Of a stretch of 64,000 nt of DNA, positions 23,901 through 37,000 are shown piece after piece. Every line of letters begins with the position of its first letter. The first letter of the stretch is position 1. The stretch lies in contig NC_026655.2 in assembly GCF_000004075.3 (NCBI RefSeq), positions 6,262,001 through 6,326,000 of the forward strand, written 5' to 3'. Under the pieces are notes generated by a model, which was not told the origin of the DNA, did no database searches, and was given only the letters and a program-made list of their open reading frames with translations. The translations under genes were made by a program, and so were the position numbers. Source of the DNA: Cucumis sativus. Taxonomy: Eukaryota > Streptophyta > Magnoliopsida > Cucurbitales > Cucurbitaceae.

Positions 23901-24794
23901 ATAGAAAACTACAGCAGAATCACATAAAACAGACGAAGATCCACATGCAAATCGTCCAATTACTCACTGAATCTAACAAGTTCAAAACATTTGCAAGCGC
24001 ACGCATATCTTAGCAAACAGAGAAATGAAAAAAATCGTATCGTGGTCCGCTACCTTCCCTAGTTCGTTCAATCTTCCTACCGCTTCGTCCTTAAGAATTT
24101 GCACAAACAAATCAGCCCTTCTGTTCTTTGAATCCTCGGCTACATCTCCTGAAAAAAATGAATATTATATGAAGTGTTCAACACAGAATCCTTCACTAAA
24201 CATGAAAAATAATTTCATTCGACGTATAGTTCTGATAACTAAGATAACATCATAAAAGCTGATTGAACTACTCAGCCAAACAGTCTACTCCCGACTTACG
24301 AAGGAACGAAAAGAAAACCTACTTTTAATGAGCCATATACAGTATTTATGATTATACCACGATAGTTAACTCGATGAATATTAAGGAACAGATCTGTCAA
24401 ATCCTCCAAGAAGAAACTAAGTATGAGAAAAAGAAATTAAAACAAAGGAGTTCATTAACGTTGAGGGAAGTTCAATCATGTAAGTTATCCGTAAAAGCAT
24501 AAACGAGTGGTTGATATTCATTTCGATTCATCTCCATGTATTTTAGCAACGAAACATCCCTTCTCTATCCCGAGGCAGTTGAGAAAAATAGCATATGACG
24601 AAGATGAAGGGTAAAAGGGTAGAGATGATGAATATACCAGTGAATGCGTAAGCGGTGGGAGGAGATGAAAACAAAAGGAAGAAGAGCAGATAAGGGAACA
24701 AAACGGAGAAGGAAGAATGATGGTGGTGGTGATAGTGATGATCTTTGATGAGAAAAGCGGAAAGAGAATCGGAGTTGGAAAAGGCAATGGCCAT
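20951..24794 (-). CDS. AAH: Allantoate amidohydrolase (12 exons)
   Basis: Mn-dependent M20-family amidohydrolase that splits allantoate to ureidoglycine, CO2 and ammonia in ureide (purine) catabolism; the plant enzyme works in the endoplasmic reticulum. Exons, 5' to 3': 24794-24638, 24148-24054, 23461-23358, 23283-23199, 23113-22997, 22862-22753, 22672-22567, 22451-22365, 21853-21611, 21530-21405, 21320-21159, 21073-20951; 504 residues against about 525 in Arabidopsis. The N-terminus has a His-rich patch (residues 19-26) followed by a hydrophobic segment (about 30-50), fitting ER entry. Metal and catalytic residues are in place: His146 and Asp157 in GSHLDTVVDAGKFDG, Glu193-Glu194 in SDEEGV, His260 in VHIEQG and His478 in GGVSHSP. 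All introns are GT-AG except the one after exon 9, which begins GC (CAG|GCAAGA). Confidence 0.95.
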
Positions 24795-26263
24795 GGGTGA
24801 AGGGATAGGAGGAGGAAGAAGAGACGGCGGAGGGGCGGAAGCCTTAAGCCTTTTGGTGGAATTTGGAAATTAGCTTTGTTGGCTTGTGGCTCCCGGGTTG
24901 TGAATTCCGGAATCTTCACTGTATTTGTGGTGCGGAATTCAGGTGGGCCTCCATGAGTCTACACATTAATTATTGGTGGAGGCTATTACTGTTTACGCCA
25001 TTTCTAATAATATTACGAATTCCATTTAAAATACCTTACTAAACTAAACTTCTCCTTAATTATTCTAAAATCAATTAATACCTCTTCCCTACGTATTAGT
25101 CTTCTTCAATTTAATTTTATAGTTTTAGTTCCAACTTTTATTTTAATTGTAATTTATTTTAAATCATCCAAAATATGTTTTTTCCAACCATTCTAAAACT
25201 TATATTATTTTCATTGCACAACTTTTTAAATTATATCCTTAATAAATATCGCTCTATTGTCAAGCTCCCAATATTTTAGAGGTATAATTAAAATGATTTT
25301 ATTTATTTGAAGTTTATCACATGTAAATTGTTTTGGATTTAATTTGGATATTGTAGTTGTTTGCTTGCATTCTAATTCTATTTAAATATATTTAATTGGT
25401 TTGTGCAAAATAATTTAATTTGTGGAGGTTGACAATTTTGTACTTAAACATGGAATTCATGATTTTATATTTTTCTTCGTTGATAACTCAATCTTATCTT
25501 TTTAAATGTCTATCTAAATTATATTTAAATTAGAAATTGTTTGAAATGTTATTGGAACTAAAAAAGAAGAGTTGAATTGAATCTCATTTGAGTTAGGTTT
25601 ATAGATAAAAAAAAACATTTAGTTGGATTAAAACCATCAACAAATTTAATATAAATCCGCGTCTTAAATCTATTCGAATCTTAAATCTATTTAATTTTAT
25701 ATTTTTTATAATATATATGTAAAGCTAAAACAATATCAATTAAATGTTAGCTTAGTAGTATAACTCTCTTTTAGTCCCCTTCTTGCATTTTATTGAATCA
25801 TTTTATTCTTAATTAGTAAAATAAAAAATCTCTAAAAGAATCAAAATTTAAAAGTTGTGCTCTTTCTTTTTTAAATTCCAATTAATTCAAAGGAGGTTTT
25901 ATGTAGTTGATTTGTCATTTAATTTTTTTATTAAGACGAATAAGTGATGTGATTACTAATTTTAGCAACTACTTAACGTATAACTTAATTAATAAAAGAT
26001 AAGAAATATAACCGTCTACCCAAATTGAAGTATAATATTATAAATTAACTACTATTAGTATAATAGCGGAAGAAACACAAAATATATTAGATATACTTAG
26101 TAACATAGAAAGTGAGGTTAAGTTAGTTAGTGATACTAAAACGAGATATCCAATTTTGCATTCCTAATTATGTTACTAAAAATATATAATACTATAATAA
26201 AATTGGAATAGTAATGGAAAGAAAAACATATTTATTTATTTATTTAGGGTTATTATTATTTTG

Positions 26264-26264
<1 letters not shown>

Positions 26265-26306
<42 letters not shown>
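26265..26306. repeat. TA dinucleotide microsatellite, about 21 units
   Basis: A perfect TA run of about 42 bases, the longest dinucleotide array in the window. It is probably length-variable between individuals. Confidence 0.9.
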
Positions 26307-26307
<1 letters not shown>

Positions 26308-26411
26308 CACTTTAATTGATGTACATGTTTAAAAAGGAAGAGTATCAAAAAGTATAAAAGGGTATCCAGGAAATATTAAAAAAAAATGGTAATGAGTGTG
26401 ATGTTTAAAAT

Positions 26412-26443
26412 AAAGAAATAAAGAAATAAAGAAATAAAGAAAT
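26412..26443. repeat. Four tandem AAAGAAAT units
   Basis: A perfect eight-base unit is repeated four times within A-rich DNA; its copy number is likely variable. Confidence 0.85.
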
Positions 26444-27699
26444 GAAAAATATAGTAAAGATTAGATATGGGAAAAGGGTTTTGTTTGGTAGCTGTGTTGT
26501 GTCACATGGAATCACGTGCATTGAAGGTGAATCTTGGGGAGGTGAATTTGGAATCTATCTAACAAACCCCATCATCTCAACATTGATTTCTTAAATTGTT
26601 TTCTCTAATACGACGACCCCACTCTTCTCTCAATTGCTTTTGTACGGCTCCTCCTTAAACCCTTTTTCTTTTCTTTTCTTTTCTTTTTTTTTAATTTATT
26701 TAAAAGGATTTCATTAAATGAGTCTTCAAATTGCTTCCTAACTATTTTAGTCTACATTTACATATTCATTTTTATTCAATTCTTTTAAACTTTAATTCAA
26801 CTTCCAACTTTCTACATAGAATTAGGCCTTTTTTTTTTTTTTTTACTTTTCAAACCTCCTTCCTTTATTTTCGTTTCCTACTCTTTGTTTATATTATATG
26901 TTGTTTCTATTTGGTGTCTTAATCCTCCCATTTGCTTATTGAGTCAGACTCGAGCAAGGCAATTGCTTATTTGTCAGATATTGACAATGACCTTACCTGT
27001 CTTCATAAGTTATGGAGTTGGCGGGACACCTTCAAAATGTTTCTTTTTTGTTATGCCCGAGAGTTGTAATTGGGTTGTGCACTCACTAGCTAGATTGAAC
27101 TGGTTTTCAAGTTTTGTATTCTCTTTTGAGTTTTGGAGTGCCTTCCTCCTCCTTGGAAGATGATGGTTCGTGTTTGTCTCTTGTAGATTTCTCATCTTTG
27201 TTTATTTGAAATTTGTTGATGGGTACAAAATTCAACTTTTTTGACTTTGTATTATACACTAATAATAACAAAGGTAATACAAAGACGTATCATAAAGGAG
27301 GCTATTTGTTGAGGATTTCAACCTACTTTTTATTTTTGTTTCTTTTCATTCATGGTTGGAGAATACAAATTTCCCTCAACCACCAACTACTAGTGAAAAC
27401 TTGTGGTGTTAAAAAAAATTCATTCTCAATTTTGGTTCAAATGAGGATTTGTTTTTTTTATTGAATCGAAATTTTTGTTGTGAACTTTGATCATCGTATT
27501 AGATAGAACGGTGTTTTATCCTAAAATCAACGGAAGGTTTTTTAGTTTTTTCAATAATGTGATATTTTTACATTATATATTATGTAAGTTTAAGGTCCAA
27601 TTTTAACTTTTCTATGTGTTTGAAGGCTCAGATTTTTCAATTAAAAATTTCGAATATATATAGTTGCAACCACCTTATTCAAATACTTAAATCAATAGA

Positions 27700-27785
27700 G
27701 TCGGCAAGATTTCAACCTCTGACCTTAAACAAGGTAAAAGTAAATGTGACATGAGTTCTTAATTAGCTGAGTTATGGCCAAGTTG
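27700..27785 (-). mobile_element. tRNA-derived SINE-like relic
   Basis: On the minus strand, a tRNA A-box-like phrase (TAACTCAGCTAATTAA, 27774-27759) is followed about 40 bases later by a B-box-like phrase (GAGGTTGAAATC, 27719-27708). The order and spacing are those of a Pol III internal promoter. The sequence does not fold as an obvious tRNA, so a decayed tRNA-derived SINE head is more likely. Low certainty. Confidence 0.3.
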
Positions 27786-28613
27786 AGAAATCAAATTATA
27801 ATCTTAAACATCTCTAACTGTATTAAAAAAAAAACTAAAGTTTATGAAAAAACAACAAGGGGATAATGGTAGAAAACTAACTTCGATGATGATTGTTGAG
27901 AACATAGAGTAAAGACAGCAGAGACACACGACATTATTTATCCAGTTCGATGACACAACATCTATATTTGGGAGTGCTCATGATCAAAGATCTTGTTACT
28001 TCAATAATAACAAATCATAATCAACATATTATGATTTTAGTACACAGTGATACATATCAATTTATCACTACAGTTCAAAGTTAAATTTTCCTAAACAAAA
28101 TCCTCCCTCTTAATCACACAACTCACTTATAAAGATGAAGATGTTAATTCGAGGAGTCTTCCCCCTATGAATTTTCCTTCATCAAAGCGCAACTTAATAT
28201 ATTTGTATTATGTCTGCTCAAGAAGATTTATCCTTCGATATCAAAGAAAACCAGCAACTAATCACATTATCAAAAGATAACTTACAAGTTGTTGGTAAAA
28301 AAAGAATATCTAGATCGATCGACAGAACTTCGACCAAGACTATTTGTTGTCTTTTGTGGAAATACAGTTGTAGTCAAAGAATATTATTTTTTAAAACCTT
28401 CCTTTCAACATTCTGTTTTTGCCACGTCAAACTATTGAATGAGAGAGCTTAACAGAAAAGATACAAGAGTCCACAAAACTTTGAAGAGTTTAAATTAGGA
28501 TAAATATCAATTTACACCCATAAACTTTCGAGGAATATATCAATTATTTCTACCGCTTTTGTTAAAGCTCTAATATACCAACATGACATTTCTTTTAGGT
28601 ATAGAACATTCCC

Positions 28614-28709
28614 AATTCCGTTGATTAATATCTTTGAACTTTTAGGCCATTATTAGCCTGGGAATTCCGTTGATTAATATCTTTGAACTTTTAGGCCATT
28701 ATTAGCCTG
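28614..28709. repeat. Perfect tandem duplication, 49-base period
   Basis: The 47 bases from AATTCCGTTGATT to ATTAGCCTG occur at 28614-28660 and again at 28663-28709 without a mismatch, separated by GG. Identity implies a recent duplication, or an assembly or replication-slippage product. Confidence 0.95.
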
Positions 28710-31700
28710 TAGATCATAAACTAAAATTAAACAACTAGACGTGTATAGAAGATCAAAATGATATTAAGTTGGATGATATATGAAATGCTGTCTTTTAGGT
28801 AGTGGATTAAACTTTGGTATGAGTGGATGATTAGGAAGGATATTTGAAGGGTCGTTGTGTGGTGATGAAACAAATTGTCAAAGTTGTGAGGCTGCAGAAG
28901 AAGGCCAAATTGGAATTGGAATGCTAATTTATATCCAAAATGTGCATCATTTATATTTGTATATTCGGCAGCCATCCCTTGTAACGTCGCAATCCTCTAC
29001 CTTACCTATATCCCACAACATATTAAATTATTGACAAAGTTTTTTCTTAAAACGAAAAAGAAAGAATAGGAATCACTTTGGAAATGCAATCAATTATTTA
29101 TGTCAAAACAAAATCATTTAGGTCCCACCATAACAATTTTGTTTTCAATTTCTTGTTTTCTGTTCATATATATTTTAAATGAAGAATTGAACAGTGACGA
29201 AATAAAGTATGAGGGATTTTCATAGTATTTTATTGTTAGTGCAGACATTTTCCTCCCATGGTGGAGGAAAACACACATGGTTGAATGTTGATAGTGGACA
29301 CTATTTGGTCAAAAAAGTGTAAAATCAAATATCATAAAGAAATATTATAATCTATCATCATATACATCTTCGTTAACTTTTGTCTTGAAATTAGTTCGAT
29401 TTCCATTTGTCCAACAGAAAAAATATATATATATTCACTTTTCATATTTCTTTATTAGTATTCATCATGTATGTCAAGATCTGTGTGTTTGAATAAACTA
29501 TAAAGTATTATTCATCTCCTCTATATTTATCATTATTATTGTTATTCTATAATTCGTAAAATTGGAGATACGTAACCAAATTATAGATTTGGAGTTTAGG
29601 AAAATGAAAGTTTGTATAGAAAATGAATTAATCAATATGGGGAGATTATGACAGTTACATCAACATCGCTATTATAATATATTTGAAATTGAAATTGAAA
29701 AAGAGGGAAAGAGAAAATTAAAATAAAAACAAAAAATGGTGAGAAGTGAGAAGTGAGAAGATAAGGGATTGTGTGTTTTATGGTGGAGATGGGATTTTGA
29801 TATGACTATCAACCTTCACAATGTGTTCTGGATTAGACATTGCAGCATGTGGTGTTGGAACACTTTTGGATTTTCTTCCTCTTCTCCTCCCTAATTAACA
29901 TCCAATCCCACCTATCGCTCTCGTCGTAGTTACAATTATACCCTTAATATTTTCCATATAAAAATTTGGAGTGTCAAACTTAGTATTGAAACTTCACTCT
30001 CAAACTTATTGTAGAAATTAGTCTATATAATGGATTCTACTCTCCCATTGGATCCAAGCCCAAACGTCCCGCCCAAGCTTAAGGCTCATTCTTGGACTTG
30101 GGCCCATACAATCATCACCAACCTTTCCTCATGACTGTCATATTGGGCCGCCACCTCGGCCTGTTTGCCACCTTCCTTTCCTCTGCACCAGAAACAGAAG
30201 AAAATCGTTTTCTTCACTGCCAATGAACACAATCTGAAAGCCTAATATATATATCGATCCAAAAAATTTGTTCAAGAATACTTTACTTAGAACGTAATTA
30301 ATTTCCAAATTCATAAATTAATCCGATCTCAATCTCAGAATTTTAATGGATAGAAGTTCTCGTGTGAATGTTTGAGAAATAATACAAGTTGGATCACAAC
30401 GATTACAACTTCTTATCGTGCAAAACAGTCTAAAAAAGTCATAAGAGAATTTGAATTCCACATATGTGATCTAGACATGGGTCTTGAACATCTTGCAATC
30501 TAGCTAGCAACACTATAATAATCTAGTTTGCTTATACGTTAAAATATTTTGATATTGACAAGAGGAGTTACATGAAGATTATTCTCACACACTCAGTTAA
30601 GAAAGCTAATCTTGCAGCCTTGTCACAAAAACTAAAGTAGTTAATACACTAGATCGTCGCTAATTTTATCAACCAAGAAATTGATGCTTTTTCGTTTTTG
30701 AAAAGAAAAAAAAAAAAAAGAGTGGGTTTTGGATTGTTCAAGTAATTGAACTTTTTTGTATAACAAATAAATAAAATGTCCAAAAATGGGAATATCTGTG
30801 TGCCGGCAAGAAAAGATACGAAGCCGAAATAGACAATAATATTTGATTATTTTGCTTTTGTAGGAGGAGAGATATATGAGAGAAATGGAAATATAAAACA
30901 AATCAAAACCCTATTTTGAACTGTTTCCATCTTGGATTCTTGTATCATAACTTTTAAGAGAAGACTAGAACACCCTTCAGTTCTTTTCATTTGTTTTATT
31001 TTTTTGGACTATTGCAAAACTCAATTCTCAAGTATGGTTGTACTTTTGGAATATAATTTCAATAATGATCAAAACTTACAATCATGGTAAAGATTAAACT
31101 TAAAAAGAGTTCAGTTTTTAATTTTAAAAGTTCAAAGAATATAATTATCTTTTTGTGTTTTTTTGAGAAAGATAATAAATTTTGGGAGTAAAGAAAAAGA
31201 GGAAGGAGGAAGGGGGAGTTGGATGTATAAAGTTGGTTATATTTTCTATGCATGTTTTGAGTAGATAAGTTTGAGAAAGTTAGGAAGCCAAAAAAATAAG
31301 AAAAATAATTGAAAATAATAAGAAAAGGAAAACCCTAGAAAGAGGGAGGGACCCGATGAACTTTGGAAATTAATGCCGACACACATTCACACACCAAATT
31401 TATAAATATCTTTCTTACCAACTCAACTCTACATTGGTACGTACACACCAACAGCAAGTCATCAATTCAAATCTTAAACCTCTAATTTCTACTCAACTAG
31501 AATTTCCACTAAAAAAAATTCATCATCATTCAACCAATCCACAAATTTCAGAGTGTAATCTAATTGCTATGGTATTTTCAAAATTGTAATAATTTGATGT
31601 CCATGCAAAGTTTTTATAAGCTAAGATTTAATAAAGATTTTGGAAAAATACTAGGTGTATAACAATTTTTTTTTAGAAATTAATAAACATAACAAAATCT

Positions 31701-32230
31701 AGTAATGGTAAATTATTATTAGCAATATAATATGTTATTTTAATTTTGATTTAAATTATTATATTTGTTTCTACCAATACTTTGGATATTATCACTATAA
31801 TTGTCATTGTCCATGTTGAAAGTGGTAAATCTTTCAAGAGTTTATAAGACAATCTTTAAAGTTTAGTTTTGAAATTGAGGTTTATGGAAAAGTTATAGTT
31901 AAAATATAAAGTTAAACTATAATAATTTATGTGAAAGTTTAGAGATCTAAAGTAGCAGTATGATTTTGTATATTTAGTGGCAGTCATCGTAACGTAAGCT
32001 ATGGTAGTGGAAGAAAATGAAAGGATGAAATAATAATTTAAGCAATGAATGAAGTGGATATAGTGGCACGTAGATTATCCAATCTCCACACACCATCATT
32101 TTTAATTTCATAATTAGCTATAAACTAATGAGAAATTATAAATTTAGGTCATAGAATTAAGAATTTTTTAATTTCTGAATCCATTCTAATAGACTGATGT
32201 GATCAATAAAAATCAATATTTACAATTTTG

Positions 32231-32310
32231 TCTATCAATGACACTTTTATTGTTTATAGATATTATTTATAGATTTTGATAGAGTTGGCTATTTTTGTAA
32301 ATTTTTTAAT
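32231..32310. repeat. Fragment of the TATCA-TGATA palindromic repeat family
   Basis: TCTATCAATGAC and, about 45 bases on, TTGATAGAGTTGGCTATTTT followed by TGTAAATTTT resemble the arms and centre of the element at 15891-16088. It is partial and diverged. Confidence 0.4.
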
Positions 32311-33894
32311 TGTTTACCTATTTAATTATTTTGAATATAGTTACATATTTACAATATTAATGAATAAAAAGATTGAAAGAAAATGTTGAACGAGTCTTTG
32401 CTAGTAAAATTAAGAAAATACACTCATGCACACAAGAAAAATACGTAAGGGAAGAAAAAAAACAGAAAGACATGAGAGGAAGAAGAATGGCAATATCATA
32501 ACTTCATCGGATGCAAAATTTTAGAATATCAGTCTATTAATTTATATTAATTTCAATCGATCACAGTTTATTAATTTCATTTCATTGATCTAATGTTTAT
32601 CATTTATAGAACATGAAATTTTACAAAATTTTATAAATATTTGATTAAATTTATCACTTTTCACGATTCCTTTTATTTAATTTTTCAAAATCTGTATCTA
32701 TCAACCTTCAAAATTCATCATCGTTCAAAATCCAAGGGAAATGAAAGAAGCAAAATTGTGAAGAGTTTAGTTGTAGTTTCTGGAGATATAGTTAGACGCA
32801 GAAAGACGAAAAGCCTTGTTGACAAGAAGATGAACAACTTGAAGGAAATTAGGGTAAGAAAGGTTGAAGAGTAGGTGTAAGGACCAGGTCAAAAGAAGCT
32901 TATTTGAGATGAAAAATCTAGAGCATTTAGGGATGGATATATTATTGAAGAGAAGAAATAGATGAGAAATGAAGGATAAAACACAGAGAGTCAAAGAAAA
33001 GAGAGAATGATTGATATATCCTTCGGATTGGGATGTTGATATCGTTGTTGATGTCCATTGTCCTATACACAATCTCCCTACACACTTTGGATTTTCCTCT
33101 CTCCTCTTTTCCAAACAGTTCTCTCTTTGTTTCTTTCAACAACACACAAAACTCTTCTCTATTCTCTATCATTTTCACTATTCACTTTTCTATTTTCTGT
33201 TTTAAATAAATCTGCCTTTGGAATACATTTTCATTCAAATAATAATGTGTTTTTAAAGAAAGAAACACTTATTTTTCAAGTTAATCCAATTACAGCAGAT
33301 CCTAAACAAATCACTCCAAATCTGGAATCTATCTCTTTAGTGGATGGTAAAATTGATTAAAAAATGTTACAAAAATTCCTAAGAGCTTTAGTCATTGTAA
33401 TAAAGCTACAAATTAAAAATTGCCTGAAGTATGAGTTGCTGCCAAGCTTTGATGAAGTAAAAATGGTAAGAAGTACATCATTTCAAGGCATATATATGTT
33501 ATATATGATTGTTTGTATTTGAATATTTGTTGTAGTAAAAAATGTGAGAAAGAGAGGAGGAAAAAAATTTTAAATAATGAAAAAAGTAAGGAATTCGTAT
33601 TATAATATTTTGAAATTTTGCAAAATATTAAAAAACACAGTTCATTACACTTTTACTTTAATATTATAAATATGATAAATAATTAAATATAACATACCGC
33701 TATCCCTTTTACAAATTAAAATTTTACAATTTTAAAAAAATAGAATGACCCAATTACTATTATCATAAATTTTTTCAAAAGTTTAAACTTTGTGTTTATC
33801 CATACTTTTTTTTCTAGTTTGCTTAGAGATAGAGATGAGTATAAAGGTTGAAGGTTGATTGGACAAATTAAAAAATCTATATTTATTAGGATGT

Positions 33895-33919
33895 GATATA
33901 TATATATATATATATATAA
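33895..33919. repeat. TA microsatellite
   Basis: A run of about twelve TA units with no adjacent gene. Confidence 0.8.
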
Positions 33920-36900
33920 TTAGTTATATATTATTTTAGGGATGACGTTATGAGTTATCACAAACAAAACAGCTAATTGAGGTTGTGATAAGACTGAAGA
34001 AAGAGAGTATGTTGGCGAATAGAAGCATCGCCATTTCTGATGACTTACTCCAAACCTCATCATCTTTTTTCTCACTCTAAATACCTTTACTTTAGTATCA
34101 ATCAAATTGCCCACTCCATCTTCTAGTCCATTTCCAATTCATCTCCTCATAAATACTTGGGAATCCCTACTTAATGAACAACCATTTTTCTTTCTTTCTT
34201 TTTAAAAACATTCATCCTCTCAAAGCTAGCTAGGTAGAATAACAATGTTAGAGATGTTAAAATTTTAGGTTAAAAAATTCTAGAAGACTCGTAATTTATG
34301 TAATATAGATGAGTGGTTTTTCTATTTATAATAAATTCTTTTGATATAAAACATATAGAAAAATAAAATAAAAATTTGGTAAAGAACTGTTTACAGACTT
34401 GATTTTACTTAAAAAGAGTTTAATGATAAAAGATAAAAAAATTGTTGATAAAATTTAAATTTTTATTATATTTTATATACATGTTATTTCATTTTTATAT
34501 GAAAATGCTAATATAAAATAAGGTATGAATTATTTTTATAATTAAATTCACTACAAGTAAAAAAAGTAATGGTTTATAGATTGATTGATGAAATCCTGTA
34601 ATGTCATTTTCTCTTCGATTTTTTACTTATCAGCCTTTCTACAAAAATTCACATGATTAAACCAAAATAAAAAAAAAAACCGAGAGATAGCATCAGAGAA
34701 CATGCGTTTGAGAAGGGATAAGTAAAAAATCATCGGGTACTAGGTTGATTGATTGAGTAGAAAGAACCATATACTGATAAGAAAATAATTGAGTTGGACT
34801 TGGTATTGGCACTCTACAGCCTGCAGCCTTGAGGGTTACAACTATCGTGAGATCACAAACATGATTTGTTGAACTAAAATACTCAATATGTTCTAACATA
34901 GGCAATGAATTATCCGATATTACACCACACTGGGTGAGCGTACTCTCATGAAGGTCTACTCAAACCACGAGGCTAGATATGATGAGCAAGTTGGTAAAGT
35001 AGCCAAGGGGAAGGCTAGAGCCCAAGGATCCATGTGTAACAATTGATCTTCATTGCAGCTTAACAGATATTTTTCATGCTAAAAACTATATTGGTATAAA
35101 TCTAAAGCTATAAATATCGAACTTATTACATATCAAAGATTGAGGGTCAAAACATTGAAGTTAGTGTAAGAATTAGGTCACAAGTCCATTGGGTCCACAG
35201 CTAAGTTATGAAGCTGGCTTGCAAGGAAAATACTCACATGCATCTTCTAGTTTCGTACACAACACACTCCAGTGCTAAATTTAGTGGTTAGGGTATCCAT
35301 GTGTTTGAGCAAAGTTAGGATATCATCCCATGTATATACACTTTCATAATTAATGAAGTACACTTTGGTATTCATAGAGTTCTCCATTTGCCTTGTCAGG
35401 CATATGCCCAATATGACAAGCATTATTTTTGTCAAGTGGTACATGGTTGTCCATGCTTCGTTTAATTATATGTTTCGGATTTCTAATGAAAGAGCTTGAT
35501 TTGTCAAGTCTTCCATGTACGTTTAATACATATACCTTACAAGATATAAAGAGAGAATAGAGAATGAACCATGCATTTTTACATAAAACATAACACAAAC
35601 GTGGTAAAGTATTGATAGGATTAAATTTAAATCATGGGTTGTTGAGAATGGTGTGATATTTGTGTTGGTATTTGGGGGAAGGGGTTGGGTTTCTTTTAAT
35701 GATACAAAAACAAAAAACACCTCTCACTCTCAATCTCTTTCTCCACTGCCCAACTTTGGTTATTGGTTTTGCATGTTGTTAGCTTCCAAACAAAACAAAA
35801 AAGAAAAGAAAGAGAAAAGAGTAGCCCCTATAGCGTAGGCAGTAATAGGGGGGGAAGAGGGATAGCAGAGTCAACCAAGCTAGGGTTTTGGTCAAAGGTT
35901 TTAAGACAATTATAGCCTCTGTCAACCAATTACTTCAAGTGGGTTCTTGTGGGGTTCTTATCAATTCTGACAATTGAGTTTGTATAAATATTGATGATAA
36001 ATATAAGATCTCTCTTAACTCCAAAAATGTATATATATATATATATTTGTTTCTTTTTATTTTTGCTTTTTTTGTTTCTTCTTTCCATTTCTCTAAAACC
36101 AAAAATTTCTCTATATCTTTTAGCCTAATTCTGGCATTCTTCATTGTTTGTTTTACTGTGTTTGCCTTCCCCATTTATGCCTTTCCTTTGACCCATAGGT
36201 CATTACTGGTTAATGCCAAAACCCAACCCTGACAAAACCCACTTCTCTTCATCTTCATCATTCCTTTCTTCTACTTACTCATTCACTTTTCTTAACCTTT
36301 GATCATTACCACTCTTTTACTATTTCTAGTTTAATTTCCAATTTATTTCATCTTCATATATGTGTATCTTATCTTTCTTGGAGTCCTACTTTAGTTTAAT
36401 TAGTTTAAGTTTTAAATATATATAGTTTGTTAATTATTTAGTTTTGATTATTAAGTGGAGATTGTTCATATTTGAGTTTTTACACTTTCATTTCTACTTT
36501 TTAAGATGTTCCAAAAAAAGCAAGTCAATTTTTAAAAACTTAAAAGTTGTTTTTGAAATTTGGTTTAGAATTAAACTTTTTTGTTTAAAAAGTGCAAATC
36601 AAACCCTAGTAAGGAGTTAAGAAAAATAATGGATTTAAAATCTTTAGTTTATACATTTTGTGAGTGTTTAAAAAATCTTATTTTTGACTTTTGAAAATGA
36701 GTTAAGAATTTCGAATGTCTATCTAGAAAATATGAAATACGTTACTAAGAAATTGTGAGAAAACAAACACAAATTTTAGAAAAACAAAATGGTTAACAAA
36801 ACACGAATGTAAGAATTAAGTCCACAGAAGAATTAAGTCCACAAATAATGCTGTTGACTAAAGAAATGGCAAAAATAGAGCGTTTTAAGAATATATAAAA

Positions 36901-37000
36901 CTAGTGTGTAAGAACAAAGTATTGTAAAGAACAAGTATGGACGTAATGGACCGCTTTGATTATTTCAAACCCAGCTCCAATGTCAATTATGTCAATGCAG

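Larger units (their letters stand above)
24795..30000. other. Intergenic region, left part of a gene-poor stretch
   Basis: The first about 150 bases are the likely 5' UTR and promoter of the amidohydrolase gene. The rest is AT-rich, with a TA microsatellite (26265-26306), an AAAGAAAT repeat (26412-26443), a SINE-like relic (27700-27785), a 49-base tandem duplication (28614-28709) and a GTGAGAA triplication near 29740. Sequence around 27890-28200 has the less AT-rich look of an old retroelement terminal region but no frame. The open frames listed by length here (26731-27464, 28210-28452) match nothing known. Confidence 0.55.
30001..37000. other. Intergenic region, middle of the gene-poor stretch
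   Basis: No gene recognised. It contains one fragment of the TATCA-TGATA repeat family (32231-32310), a TA run (33895-33919) and a less AT-rich block at about 34690-35530 that may be a decayed retroelement, although I could not identify integrase or reverse transcriptase motifs in any frame. Stretches at 31330-31500 and 33050-33200 are C- and T-rich like plant leaders but no coding frame follows them. Confidence 0.5.

Noticed and set aside
34551..34570. CACTACAAGTAAAA as a CACTA transposon end
   Set aside because: I found no matching inverted end or target duplication within the window, and a single match of this length can arise by chance.
35247..35598. Retrotransposon polyprotein fragment
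   Set aside because: Overlapping minus-strand frames give no integrase, reverse transcriptase or RNase H motif. It could be a relic but cannot be supported.
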